Below are positions 1 to 7,310 of a stretch of DNA of 29,612 nt, in pieces; the stretch's first letter is position 1, and each line of letters opens with the position of its first letter. The DNA comes from Christensenella sp. UBA7588 (GTDB taxonomy: Bacteria > Bacillota > Clostridia > Christensenellales > CAG-917): the NCBI GenBank assembly GCA_002478945.1, contig DLKM01000023.1, positions 1 to 29,612 of the forward strand, in the 5' to 3' direction. The position numbers were made by a program, and so were the translations under genes. Below the pieces are notes generated by a model. The model searched no databases. It worked only from the letters and a program-made list of their open reading frames with translations, and was not told the DNA's origin.

Positions 1-1657
1 TATAAGCCTTTATGCCGCCAACCGTGAAGTAGCAGTACTTGTTTTCGGTGTCTACTTCAGCTGCGATTGCGCCTTTAACGGTAACCATACATCCTTGTAA
101 ATTTGTGAGAACTTTATCTTTTACTGAAGTCGCATTTGCAAAAATTTCTTCAATATTGATAGGTACAACCTCTGCAATGGACATGTTGATAATCTCTTTG
201 ATAAGCACTTTCTCAAGCTCATAAGTACCGTTGTAGTTCTTCTTCGTACCAGCGAGGCGGACCTTCATACCGACAGCGATGTTCTTATCCTTCGGATCTT
301 CGTTCATAGAATATGCATAGTACGCACCGTCGTTGTCTTGGATGTACATACTGTTGAAGGACTTACCGTCTTTCTTACTGTTGAACATCGTTACGATACC
401 TTCGACGACAAGGAGTTTTCCGTCTTCAGCCTCTGCATATTCCGCCCACGTTGCAACGTGGAATTTCGGAACTTTACGTTTGAAATCAACAGTTGCGGTA
501 TTGCCGTTTGCGTCCATTACGGTTGCCGTCAAGGTGTATTCTATATCGTTTTCAGCCATATCGATAACGTCAATCGTGACATTGCTCTCGCCGGCTACGA
601 CTTTAACGTCGTCAACAGATGCACCTTCGGTATTAATCGTAATTGCCCACGATACAGGATACATCACACCTCCGATGTTGACTTTTGAGATAACCGTATA
701 GTCTGCTGCCGTTTCTTCGTTGTTGTTGATATAGAGTTGTTTAACATAGTTTTTTGCTGTGTTAAGACCTTCAAGCAGGTCTGTTTGGTCATTATCGATG
801 TCAAACGCTTTGTGCATAACGGTATCGAAAACGTATGAGAATTTATACGATTGAGACATATCCGCCGCCATGTTTTTCGTCTCGTCCTCGAACTTATACT
901 CCATCGTTGCCTTCGATGCGTATTCAACGACCTTGCCGTCTTTGACCGTCACGGACAATTTGTCGGTTACATCCATAACGCATCCTTCTTCTTCAAGCTC
1001 TCTGTTTGCGGCAAAAAGCAATTCAAACGTAACCGAGCCGTCCTCGTTTTGAACGAACGTAATGGAAGCAGGTTCGATTCCGTATCCGTTCTCGGGGTCG
1101 AGCGCAGCCGCTTTGACAGCCGCAATAAACGTTTCGTAAGTGTCGCCTTTCGTTATAAAGTTTTCCTCGTCCGCAATTATGCTTTTGGGGCAAATGCGGA
1201 AGTTGGCGTTTCTGCAATCGGGTTCTGCTTCGTTATCCCATTTTTCGAGGACTGCGCCGTTTTCGGCCTGCTTATAAAACATCTTTGTTTTTTGAGTGCC
1301 GTTTTCGTCTACGAGGCGCAATACTTCAACAAGTTCTTCAACGAGTTGATATTGTGCGTTTTCGTCCATAGCATAAGTGTTTTGAACGTAGAAATACTTG
1401 TTGTTTCCGCCCCAAGACTCGGTATTTTCGCCTTTTGACTTATTTTGCGAGTCGTTATTGACGCTTGTATAACGCGTTGTAAAAACGCCGTCGTAATTCA
1501 TAGAAAAGTCTCTGCCGACAACCCATTTCGCAAACAATTCCTCTTGTGTGAATGGGGTCGGTTCTTCTCTTGGTCTATCGCACGCTGTAAAAATAACAGC
1601 CAGAGAAAGCAAAAAAATTATTGTAATTATTACAATCCAAATTCTCTTTCTTTTCAT
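1..1657 (-). CDS. Large surface lipoprotein with Ig-like and OB-fold-like regions, 3' end outside window
   Basis: The frame stays open for 552 codons from the ATG at 1657 to the window edge, so the protein is truncated at its C-terminus. It was found by reading the minus strand directly. A GGAAGGGAG ribosome site lies just upstream. The N-terminus is KRKR, a hydrophobic stretch and a lipobox FTAC with Cys26, so the protein should be lipid-anchored outside the membrane. Residues ~40-310 are unrecognised. Residues ~315-395 look like a degenerate bacterial Ig-like domain. Residues ~400-490 (LVVEGIVT...MYIQDNDGAYYAYS...GMKVRLAG) resemble the OB-fold, nucleic-acid-binding-like domains of secreted Gram-positive proteins. 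A second, similar unit appears to begin at ~515 (GCMVTVKGAI...YCYFTVGG). The lipoprotein call is firm; the domain names are inferred from pattern, and no function is claimed. Confidence 0.85.
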   Translation of the reverse strand, partial: MKRKRIWIVIITIIFLLSLAVIFTACDRPREEPTPFTQEELFAKWVVGRDFSMNYDGVFTTRYTSVNNDSQNKSKGENTESWGGNNKYFYVQNTYAMDENAQYQLVEELVEVLRLVDENGTQKTKMFYKQAENGAVLEKWDNEAEPDCRNANFRICPKSIIADEENFITKGDTYETFIAAVKAAALDPENGYGIEPASITFVQNEDGSVTFELLFAANRELEEEGCVMDVTDKLSVTVKDGKVVEYASKATMEYKFEDETKNMAADMSQSYKFSYVFDTVMHKAFDIDNDQTDLLEGLNTAKNYVKQLYINNNEETAADYTVISKVNIGGVMYPVSWAITINTEGASVDDVKVVAGESNVTIDVIDMAENDIEYTLTATVMDANGNTATVDFKRKVPKFHVATWAEYAEAEDGKLLVVEGIVTMFNSKKDGKSFNSMYIQDNDGAYYAYSMNEDPKDKNIAVGMKVRLAGTKKNYNGTYELEKVLIKEIINMSIAEVVPINIEEIFANATSVKDKVLTNLQGCMVTVKGAIAAEVDTENKYCYFTVGGIKAY

Positions 1658-1827
1658 AAAAACTCCCTTCCTATCCGACAGTATATTTATATTTTTGCCG
1701 ATTTGACACATATCTCACGGCAAATCCTATCGGTCAATTCCACAATAACATATAATATAGAAAATTGCAAACGGAGATTTTTTCGGCTATTATTCTTATA
1801 GAAAGCGTTAAATATTCTTCTACTAAA

Positions 1828-1854
1828 AGAAAAAGCGACTTTGTCGCTTTTTCT
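1828..1854 (-). terminator. Intrinsic terminator after the DUF6273 lipoprotein gene
   Basis: A perfect 12-bp stem (AGAAAAAGCGAC with GTCGCTTTTTCT) closes a 3-nt loop 10 bases past the stop codon of the minus-strand gene. The T-rich strand is part of the stem, so it could work in both directions. Confidence 0.8.
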
Positions 1855-1863
1855 TTACACATA

Positions 1864-2589
1864 TCACTTAATTGAAACCCAAATTGCAGGTCTTACTCCC
1901 ATATCCATATATCCAGCAGCACAATCATAACCGTCAGTCCCTATTTCACCATCCGAGTTTACATAAGCAAATCTCAGTTGAAGCGCAACTTGCGTTCCTT
2001 TTTCAGGTTTTGAACGCGTCCACCAATTATTTCCACTACCATTTGCACTTGCATATTTTGTTGCATGTGCTTTTCTATTATCCGTGCTATTAAAATATCT
2101 CCTAACTTGGCTCGCACTCAACAAAAATATTTTATCAACGGAATATCCGCAATCGGCATCGTTAATAGTTGTATCACTTATGTATGCAATTTCGTCGTCA
2201 GAAAAAGCAGTTTTCATAAACGTACTGTTGAGCCAATTCCTTATATAACTGTTACTCCATATTTGCAATGTTGAATTACTTGTCGTGTTAGGATAAATGT
2301 ATTTGGCATCTAGAATGTATCGACTTACCAATAGTACGTCGTTTCCACTTTTATCGACCACCAACCATTCTATCATATCTTTTTTATTGTCATTTTTACT
2401 TTTCTGCTGATATTTGCCAAAATGAACAACATCACCTAATGTTGATTTTGAAATTTCAGCAATTTCTTCATCAAGCGTTAATTCTTTTGATTTGTCATCA
2501 TTACAAGCACTCAACATTAGAATAAAAGTTGTTACAACAAATAAAACTAACAATGTGATAATGAATTTACAATTTTTTGATCTACCCAT
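1864..2589 (-). CDS. DUF6273-domain lipoprotein
   Basis: 241 residues from the ATG at 2589, chosen because AGGAGG sits 5 nt upstream; a longer frame to 2616 has no ribosome site. The signal peptide ends in lipobox LSAC with Cys29. The mature part carries the DUF6273 pattern: IEWLVVDKSGNDVLLVS, IWSNSYIRNWLN, IFLLSASQVRRYF, a WWTRS block and C-terminal MGVRPAIWV. In the family this region is usually attached to the surface of Clostridia and its ligand is not known. The gene is divergent from a 70-residue HTH regulator at 2680. Its promoter spacer is a perfect palindrome, so repression by that neighbour is likely (inferred). A terminator follows directly. Confidence 0.88.
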   Translation of the reverse strand: MGRSKNCKFIITLLVLFVVTTFILMLSACNDDKSKELTLDEEIAEISKSTLGDVVHFGKYQQKSKNDNKKDMIEWLVVDKSGNDVLLVSRYILDAKYIYPNTTSNSTLQIWSNSYIRNWLNSTFMKTAFSDDEIAYISDTTINDADCGYSVDKIFLLSASQVRRYFNSTDNRKAHATKYASANGSGNNWWTRSKPEKGTQVALQLRFAYVNSDGEIGTDGYDCAAGYMDMGVRPAIWVSIK

Positions 2590-2617
2590 ATATTCCTCCT
2601 TAAAAATGGTTTTCAAT

Positions 2618-2647
2618 AGTATATCCTACATTATGTAGGAATGTCAA
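2618..2647 (-). promoter_or_regulatory. Lipoprotein promoter with a palindromic operator filling the spacer
   Basis: On the minus strand, -35 TTGACA (2647-2642) and -10 TATACT (2623-2618) are 18 bp apart. The 17-bp perfect palindrome TCCTACATTATGTAGGA occupies 2624-2640, almost the whole spacer. A further half-site copy, ACATTTTGTAGGA, lies at 2647-2659, 19 bp along and toward the regulator gene (12 of 13 bases equal to 2628-2640). A repressor bound here would exclude RNA polymerase. The obvious candidate is the HTH protein encoded at 2680. Confidence 0.85.
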
Positions 2648-2679
2648 CATTTTGTAGGACGAATTGATATATTTCTTGT

Positions 2680-2892
2680 ATGAAAAACAATATTATTGGT
2701 TTAGCAATTAAGGAATTAAGGATGCAAAAAGGAATGTCGCAAAAAGAACTTGGCGAGGCTTTGGGATTTTGCAATCAAACTGTCAGTTTTTGGGAATCCG
2801 GACAGCGTGAACCCGATTTAGACACCCTTGTCGAAATATCACTGTTTTTTGACGTATCTACTGATTATTTACTTGGAAGAAAAGAAATTTAA
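2680..2892 (+). CDS. Single-domain HTH (Cro/C1-type) regulator, 70 aa
   Basis: The whole protein is one HTH_3 domain: GLAIKELRMQKGMSQKELGEAL, then recognition-helix region NQTVSFWESG, then DLDTLVEISLFFDVSTDYLLG. It has no ligand or dimerisation domain, so it resembles immunity-type or local repressors. It lies divergent from the DUF6273 lipoprotein and next to a palindromic operator, which suggests a local autoregulatory switch (inferred). No Shine-Dalgarno is present before ATG. A TATATT hexamer at 2668-2673 lies 6 nt upstream, so the mRNA may start at the A of ATG and be leaderless; no good -35 was found. A terminator follows at 2930. It has the same length and layout as the regulator at 27815. 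Confidence 0.9.
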   Translation: MKNNIIGLAIKELRMQKGMSQKELGEALGFCNQTVSFWESGQREPDLDTLVEISLFFDVSTDYLLGRKEI

Positions 2893-2929
2893 TATATTAT
2901 ATCAATTTTTATAATTATTATAAAAAAGC

Positions 2930-2961
2930 AACGGAAGCGCAGTGCGCTTCCGTTACTTTTT
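2930..2961 (+). terminator. Intrinsic terminator after the HTH regulator
   Basis: An 11-bp GC-rich stem (AACGGAAGCGC with GCGCTTCCGTT), 3-nt loop, then ACTTTTT. It lies 38 bases past the regulator stop codon. Confidence 0.9.
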
Positions 2962-3061
2962 GAGAGAGAATATAGATTGTCGTATTGCTACAACATATCT
3001 TCTGATTTTTGCGTTTGATTTTGTCGGTTATTAATTATTCAATCATTCGCAAAGAGGGGGT

Positions 3062-3361
3062 TTAGTTTTGATTATCTTTATTGTTGGCTTCTTCGGCTTC
3101 CTTTTGTTGTCTCAATTCTTCTTTGCGTTTTGCAACGAGTTCGCTCCAGTCGACCTTTTGGTCTTGATTGCAACAATGTCCGTTGCATTGTCCTGCGTGA
3201 GAACAACCTGCGCAATCGCTTCCGAGTGAGGGTTTGCCTTTGGCTTTCCTCACTATGGACGCTATCGCGACGCCTACCACAATCGCAACCGCCACAACGA
3301 TTGTAGCGATTCCGATTGGGTGCATTGCCGACAATATCGATTGAAATACTGCGTTTGTCAT
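3062..3361 (-). CDS. FeoB-associated Cys-rich membrane protein
   Basis: 99 residues. One transmembrane helix at ~16-37 (GIATIVVAVAIVVGVAIASIV) is followed by a Cys cluster C50-x2-C53-x5-C59-x3-C63-C64, then a charged, K/E/Q-rich tail. This is the layout of the small FeoB-associated Cys-rich proteins found after feoB in Clostridia; they are thought to help ferrous iron transfer or FeoB assembly, but the mechanism is not settled. The gene begins 47 nt after the feoB stop on the same strand and is the last gene of the feo operon. The ribosome site is weak (AGAGTGA). Met13 is a possible alternative start. Confidence 0.88.
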   Translation of the reverse strand: MTNAVFQSILSAMHPIGIATIVVAVAIVVGVAIASIVRKAKGKPSLGSDCAGCSHAGQCNGHCCNQDQKVDWSELVAKRKEELRQQKEAEEANNKDNQN

Positions 3362-3408
3362 AAATCACTCTTTTTTACGCAAAGTCTTTATTGCGCATTT
3401 TGCGCGAC

Positions 3409-6024
3409 TTATGCGTTCTTTTTGATTTTGAGTTTGCTTCCGAGGGTTTGGAAGAACTTCTTTACGTCAATCTTGCCTTTGTTGTCAAGCACGATAAGCG
3501 TGATAACTGCTGCCCAGATTGCCGCGAAGATGAACACCGTCCACCACCACGTACCGATGAGGTAAATCATAGTAGATACGATGTAGCTCGTTCCTATCCA
3601 GAAAAGCAACGTCATATTGAATGACTTCTTGGTGGGAAGTTCTGCCTTTGCGGTTGCGACTGCCGCGAAGCACGGAATCGTGAGCATATTGAATGCGATG
3701 AATGCAATCAAACCTGCTACGTTGATACCGGTTGCCGCAATCATAGTTGCCGCTGCGCCTACGCCGCCGTCTGCTTCTACGTCAATCATACCGCCGACGA
3801 TGCAAGCAGCAAGCGTACCGAACGTTGCGATAACGTTTTCTTTTGCAACGAGACCCGTGATAGCCGCGACTGCGAATACCCAGCCGAATGCTTTAAGTTG
3901 CGAACCGAATCCGAGCGGTGTGAACAGAGGTTGAATGAGTCCGCCGATACCTGCAAGGATTGATTGGTCCATTTGTTCGTCTGCAAGGAATTGCCAAGTC
4001 CAGCTGAAGTGGCTTACGAACCAAATGAGGATTGTGGACGCAAGGATGATTGTGAATGCTTTCTTCACAAAGTGTTTCGTCTTATCCCAGAGGTGAGCCG
4101 CAAGGTTCTTGGGTTGCGGGACGTGGTATGCAGGAAGTTCCATAATGAACGGAGGAACTTCGCCTCTCATCGTAGTTGCACGCATCAAAATGACTGCTGC
4201 GATTGCGACCACAACGCCCAACACATACATCAAATATGTGATTACGTCAGGATGAGAGAATCCGAATTGAGTTGCGATACCGCCTGCGATTGCAGTAAGG
4301 ATAGGCAATTTTGCGCCGCAGCTGAAGAACGGAATGACTCTGATTGTTGCGATTCTTTCGTTCTCGTCTGCGAGTGTACGGGTGTTGATGAATGCAGGAA
4401 CTGCACAACCAAAGCCCATAATCATAGGCATAAACGCTCTGCCCGACAAACCGAATCTTCTGAAGATTCTGTCAAGGATGAACGCTACACGCGCCATATA
4501 GCCGCTGTCTTCCAAGATTGAGAAGAACAAGAACAGCAAGAGGATTTGCGGCAAGAAGCCGAGGACTGCGAACAAACCGCCAAGCACGCCGTCTACGATG
4601 AGACCGATGCACCATTCGGGTGCGCCTGCCGCCACGAGACCTTGATTGACGCATACGCTCAAGAATTCGGTAAACGTATTGAGGATGTTTGCAAGGATGA
4701 CGCCGGGGCCGTATACGCTTTCTTCATATCCGAAGAACGTTGCCGCACTTACACCGGACGAATACTCGTCGATGAGGCTATCGAATTCATATCCCCATTC
4801 GCCTTCGTCGTCCTTTTCGACGTTAACCAACCACTTGCCTTTTTCATCTGCATAGTATTTGGCACCTTCGACGTACTTTTCATCCATCGTATCGAGATAA
4901 ATGAGATTATGGGAAGCGTCGTAAACGTAGGGTTTTGCTTCTACGGATTCGAGATTGCCGTCTTCATCGAAAGACAACTCTGCTTCGAAACCGTCTTCGG
5001 TGTAATACGTCCTTCCCGCATCGTAAGGTGTTTCGGCAAAGTTTGCCTTTGTGCCGTCCGTGTCGAGGTATGCTACAGCAGGCTCATCGAATACGCCGCC
5101 TGCGCCGAGGAACAAGAAGTCCTCTGCAAACGTGAGGTGGAATACGAGGAACAAAATCACAAGGAAGATAGGAATACCCCAAATCTTGTGCGTCAACACC
5201 TTATCCACTTTATCGGATTTGCTGAGTTTTTCTTTTTCGGTTTTTTCTTTCTTTGTAAGAACCGTCGAATAGTTTTTGGATATGTATTTATATCTGCTAT
5301 CCGCTACGATTGCTTCGAAGTCCGTTCCGAAAACGTCGTCTTTGAACGTTTTCTTGAATTCTTCGACCATTTGTGCCGCTTGCGGATGTTGTCCGACTTC
5401 GATTTCGTCGAGTTCTACAAGTTTTACTGCGTGGAACAAAGAATTTTCAACGCCTGCGCCTTCGAGTGCGATTCTGCAATCGTTGATGAGATGCGTAAGT
5501 GCCGTGCCTTCGAGAACGGTTTTGCCCTTTCTCGGTTGTTGAGACACTTCGTACGCTCTTTGCATCAATTCGTCAAGACCTTTTTCACGCAAAGCGGAAA
5601 TCTCAACGACGGGCAGACCGATTTTTTCTTCAAGGCTCTTTGCGTCGATTTTGTCGCCGTTCTTTTCAACTGCGTCCATCATATTGAGCGCGATAATCAT
5701 AGGAACGTCGATTTCCATAATCTGCGTCGTAAGATACAGGTTACGTTCGAGGTTCGTTGCGTCGACGATGTTGATAACGCAGTCAGGTTTTTCTTCGAGG
5801 ATATAGTTTCTCGAAATAACTTCTTCCGGAGTGTACGGAGAAAGCGAATAAATACCCGGCAAGTCTACTATAGCGATAGGCTCGGCGCACTTTTTGTAAG
5901 TACCCTCTTTCTTATCGACCGTAACGCCGGGCCAGTTGCCGACGTGTGCGGTAGAACCTGTCAAACTGTTGAACAACGTCGTTTTACCGCAGTTAGGATT
6001 GCCTGCTAATGCAAATCTTTTCAT
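3409..6024 (-). CDS. feoB: Ferrous iron transporter FeoB with a large external insertion
   Basis: 871 residues. The N-terminal G domain has G1 GNPNCGKTT (8-16), G3 DLPG (54-57), G4 NMMD (114-117) and a G5-like SA (143-144). It is followed by the helical NFeoB region, then a membrane domain starting at ~281. Core gate motifs are present: LPQILLLFLFFSILEDSGYM (491-510), GFGCAVPA (537-544), PFFSCGAKLP (565-574) and a C-terminal membrane half with KENVIATFGTL (728-738). It imports Fe(II) across the cytoplasmic membrane, driven or gated by GTP. Compared with typical FeoB there are about 130 extra acidic residues between membrane helix 1 and the next core helix (~305-440), on the outer face, with an internal duplication (see finding). 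The start codon overlaps the feoA1 stop by 4 nt (ATGA), so translation is probably coupled. Confidence 0.98.
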   Translation of the reverse strand: MKRFALAGNPNCGKTTLFNSLTGSTAHVGNWPGVTVDKKEGTYKKCAEPIAIVDLPGIYSLSPYTPEEVISRNYILEEKPDCVINIVDATNLERNLYLTTQIMEIDVPMIIALNMMDAVEKNGDKIDAKSLEEKIGLPVVEISALREKGLDELMQRAYEVSQQPRKGKTVLEGTALTHLINDCRIALEGAGVENSLFHAVKLVELDEIEVGQHPQAAQMVEEFKKTFKDDVFGTDFEAIVADSRYKYISKNYSTVLTKKEKTEKEKLSKSDKVDKVLTHKIWGIPIFLVILFLVFHLTFAEDFLFLGAGGVFDEPAVAYLDTDGTKANFAETPYDAGRTYYTEDGFEAELSFDEDGNLESVEAKPYVYDASHNLIYLDTMDEKYVEGAKYYADEKGKWLVNVEKDDEGEWGYEFDSLIDEYSSGVSAATFFGYEESVYGPGVILANILNTFTEFLSVCVNQGLVAAGAPEWCIGLIVDGVLGGLFAVLGFLPQILLLFLFFSILEDSGYMARVAFILDRIFRRFGLSGRAFMPMIMGFGCAVPAFINTRTLADENERIATIRVIPFFSCGAKLPILTAIAGGIATQFGFSHPDVITYLMYVLGVVVAIAAVILMRATTMRGEVPPFIMELPAYHVPQPKNLAAHLWDKTKHFVKKAFTIILASTILIWFVSHFSWTWQFLADEQMDQSILAGIGGLIQPLFTPLGFGSQLKAFGWVFAVAAITGLVAKENVIATFGTLAACIVGGMIDVEADGGVGAAATMIAATGINVAGLIAFIAFNMLTIPCFAAVATAKAELPTKKSFNMTLLFWIGTSYIVSTMIYLIGTWWWTVFIFAAIWAAVITLIVLDNKGKIDVKKFFQTLGSKLKIKKNA

Positions 6025-6257
6025 TTTTCAACAACCTCCATCGTTACCACAGACGCTTCGTTTTTACGGAGCGTGAGTTCATAGCCTCTGATTGTAACCT
6101 CTATCGGGTCTCCGAGCGGTGCTTTCTTTCTGAGATAGACTTCCGCACCCGGCGTTACGCCCATATCGAACAGGCGGCGTCTGATTCTTCCGTCTCCGCC
6201 GACCGTCTTAATGACGCCCTGCTCTCCGATAATGAAATCACTCAAAAGTTTTTCCAT
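6021..6257 (-). CDS. feoA: FeoA-domain protein (FeoB partner)
   Basis: 78 residues forming one SH3-like FeoA domain: GEQGVIKTVGGDGRIRRRLFDMGVTPGAEVYLRKKAPLGD...EVTIRGYELTLRKNEASVV. FeoA proteins are cytosolic and support FeoB-dependent Fe(II) uptake. The gene is between a second FeoA-like gene upstream (15 nt gap) and feoB downstream (4-nt overlap). An AGGAGG-type ribosome site lies a few bases before ATG (read on the minus strand at 6261-6267). The domain is well conserved, with the usual RRRLxxMGxxPG signature at its centre. Confidence 0.96.
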   Translation of the reverse strand: MEKLLSDFIIGEQGVIKTVGGDGRIRRRLFDMGVTPGAEVYLRKKAPLGDPIEVTIRGYELTLRKNEASVVTMEVVEK

Positions 6258-6272
6258 TTTGTCCTCCTAAAT

Positions 6273-6485
6273 TTATGCTACCAAAATTTTTGTTGACATT
6301 TCTTTATCCAAAGCGAGACGTCCGTCTTTTATAAGGCAAATGACGCTTCCTCCGCTTTGGGATATAACGCTAATCTCGGAATCGATTGTAATTCCGAGGC
6401 TTTCAAGATGTTTCTTGGTCTTTTCATCAGTCAAAATCTTGACTATTTTTAATTGCCTGCCTGCAGGCGCAAATACCAACGGCAT
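6273..6485 (-). CDS. feoA: Second FeoA-like protein, first gene of the feo operon
   Basis: 70 residues from the ATG at 6485, selected because AAGGAGAG lies just upstream. The longer frame to 6545 would run through a predicted operator or leader hairpin and lacks a ribosome site. The sequence (MPLVFAPAGRQLKIVKILTDEKTKKHLESLGITIDSEISVISQSGGSVICLIKDGRLALDKE split here by function: an N-terminal strand, the helix with HLESLGI, and the C-terminal strands) fits a shorter FeoA fold. It lacks the RRRL motif of FeoA1. Paired FeoA genes ahead of feoB are usual in Clostridia. A consensus promoter lies 72 nt upstream. Confidence 0.9.
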   Translation of the reverse strand: MPLVFAPAGRQLKIVKILTDEKTKKHLESLGITIDSEISVISQSGGSVICLIKDGRLALDKEMSTKILVA

Positions 6486-6525
6486 ATCTTCTCTCTCCTT
6501 ATTCGATATAATCGTTAAGCCTGTA

Positions 6526-6549
6526 AAATATGAAACTTTATTCATATTT
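6526..6549 (-). promoter_or_regulatory. Inverted repeat at the feo transcription start, candidate iron-regulator operator
   Basis: Arms AAATATGAA (6526-6534) and TTCATATTT (6541-6549) are exact inverted repeats around 6 bases. The predicted start site is near 6550, so the repeat covers about +1 to +24. It could be an operator for a Fur- or DtxR-type iron regulator or a 5' mRNA hairpin. It does not clearly match a consensus I can recall. Confidence 0.5.
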
Positions 6550-6556
6550 CGACTAA

Positions 6557-6585
6557 ATAATACATCTCAAAAACGCACTTGTCAA
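6557..6585 (-). promoter_or_regulatory. Promoter of the feo operon
   Basis: Minus strand: -35 TTGACA (6585-6580), 17-bp spacer, -10 TATTAT (6562-6557). This is near-consensus for the vegetative sigma factor. It serves feoA2-feoA1-feoB-Cys-rich. Confidence 0.85.
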
Positions 6586-6630
6586 CGGATTGAATAAAAA
6601 ATATGAAAAAAATTTCACTTTTCTTTTTAG

Positions 6631-6658
6631 TTGATTTATTTTGCTTTTGGTGTATAAT
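6631..6658 (+). promoter_or_regulatory. Promoter of the tetR-DUF2461 operon
   Basis: -35 TTGATT (6631-6636), 16-bp spacer, -10 TATAAT (6653-6658). It is divergent from the feo promoter. Confidence 0.75.
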
Positions 6659-6676
6659 AAAAATATCCTTATAAAC

Positions 6677-6692
6677 GCGCGTATGTACGCGC
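6677..6692 (+). promoter_or_regulatory. Probable TetR operator
   Basis: GCGCGTATGTACGCGC: two 7-bp arms (GCGCGTA, TACGCGC) around TG. It lies 18 bases after the -10 box and 12 bases before the tetR start, in otherwise AT-rich DNA. Autoregulation by the downstream TetR protein is the simple reading (inferred). Confidence 0.65.
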
Positions 6693-6704
6693 AGGTAAAG
6701 CGTT

Positions 6705-7310
6705 ATGGCACAAGAAGTCAGAGAACCAAAACAAGAACGTTCAATCGAAAAGAAAAACAAAATAGTCAAAGCAGGATACGAGCTTTTTTCCACCGTGGGT
6801 TATTACAACACCAACACGGCGCAAATCGCAAAACAAGCGGGCGTGTCCACGGGCATCGTATACGGATATTTCAAAGATAAAAGAGACATCCTTCTCGACG
6901 TATTGGAAATATACGTCAATACCGCTTTTGCGCCTATTTTGGAAATGATAGACGGATTGCACGCACCGTTGGACTTCTCTCAAATCGCGGCGCACGTTCT
7001 CGACGGCGCAATCGAAATTCACAAAAAACAAGCCAACATTCACGAAGCGTTGCACTCGATGTCGCACACGGACGAAGCCGTAAACAAAAAGTTTATCGAC
7101 TTGGAGGACGAGCTTACGCTTGCCATTGCGGATAAATTCAAATCTTTGGGCGTAAACACTCCCGACCTCAACGAGCGCATTCACTTTTCTATGGATATAG
7201 TTCAATCATTCTCTCACGAATATGTGTACGACCACCATACATACATAAACTACGAAGCAATGCGCACGATTGTGGAAAATACAATCGTTTCACTATTCCA
7301 AGGCAAATAA
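6705..7310 (+). CDS. TetR/AcrR-family transcriptional regulator
   Basis: 201 residues. Residues ~14-60 form the TetR DNA-binding domain: IVKAGYELFSTVGYYNTNTAQIAKQAGVSTGIVYGYFKDKRDIL. The C-terminal helical ligand domain (~70-201) is not like a well-known effector class, so the signal sensed is unknown. The start has AGGTAAAG upstream. The stop overlaps the next start (TAATG), so a DUF2461 protein is made from the same mRNA. A 16-bp palindrome in its leader is the likely self-operator. Divergent transcription from the feo operon raises the possibility that it also affects feo, but the palindrome lies over 90 bp from the feo -35, which argues against direct control. Confidence 0.95.
   Translation: MAQEVREPKQERSIEKKNKIVKAGYELFSTVGYYNTNTAQIAKQAGVSTGIVYGYFKDKRDILLDVLEIYVNTAFAPILEMIDGLHAPLDFSQIAAHVLDGAIEIHKKQANIHEALHSMSHTDEAVNKKFIDLEDELTLAIADKFKSLGVNTPDLNERIHFSMDIVQSFSHEYVYDHHTYINYEAMRTIVENTIVSLFQGK

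Noticed and set aside
333..1438. Plus-strand frames in 0.3-1.4 kb
   Set aside because: They are antisense to the truncated lipoprotein, which has a ribosome site, signal peptide and an open frame of 552 codons.
4546..6009. Long plus-strand frame (487 codons) opposite feoB
   Set aside because: Shadow of a certain gene; Cys/Phe/Arg-rich composition and no ribosome site.
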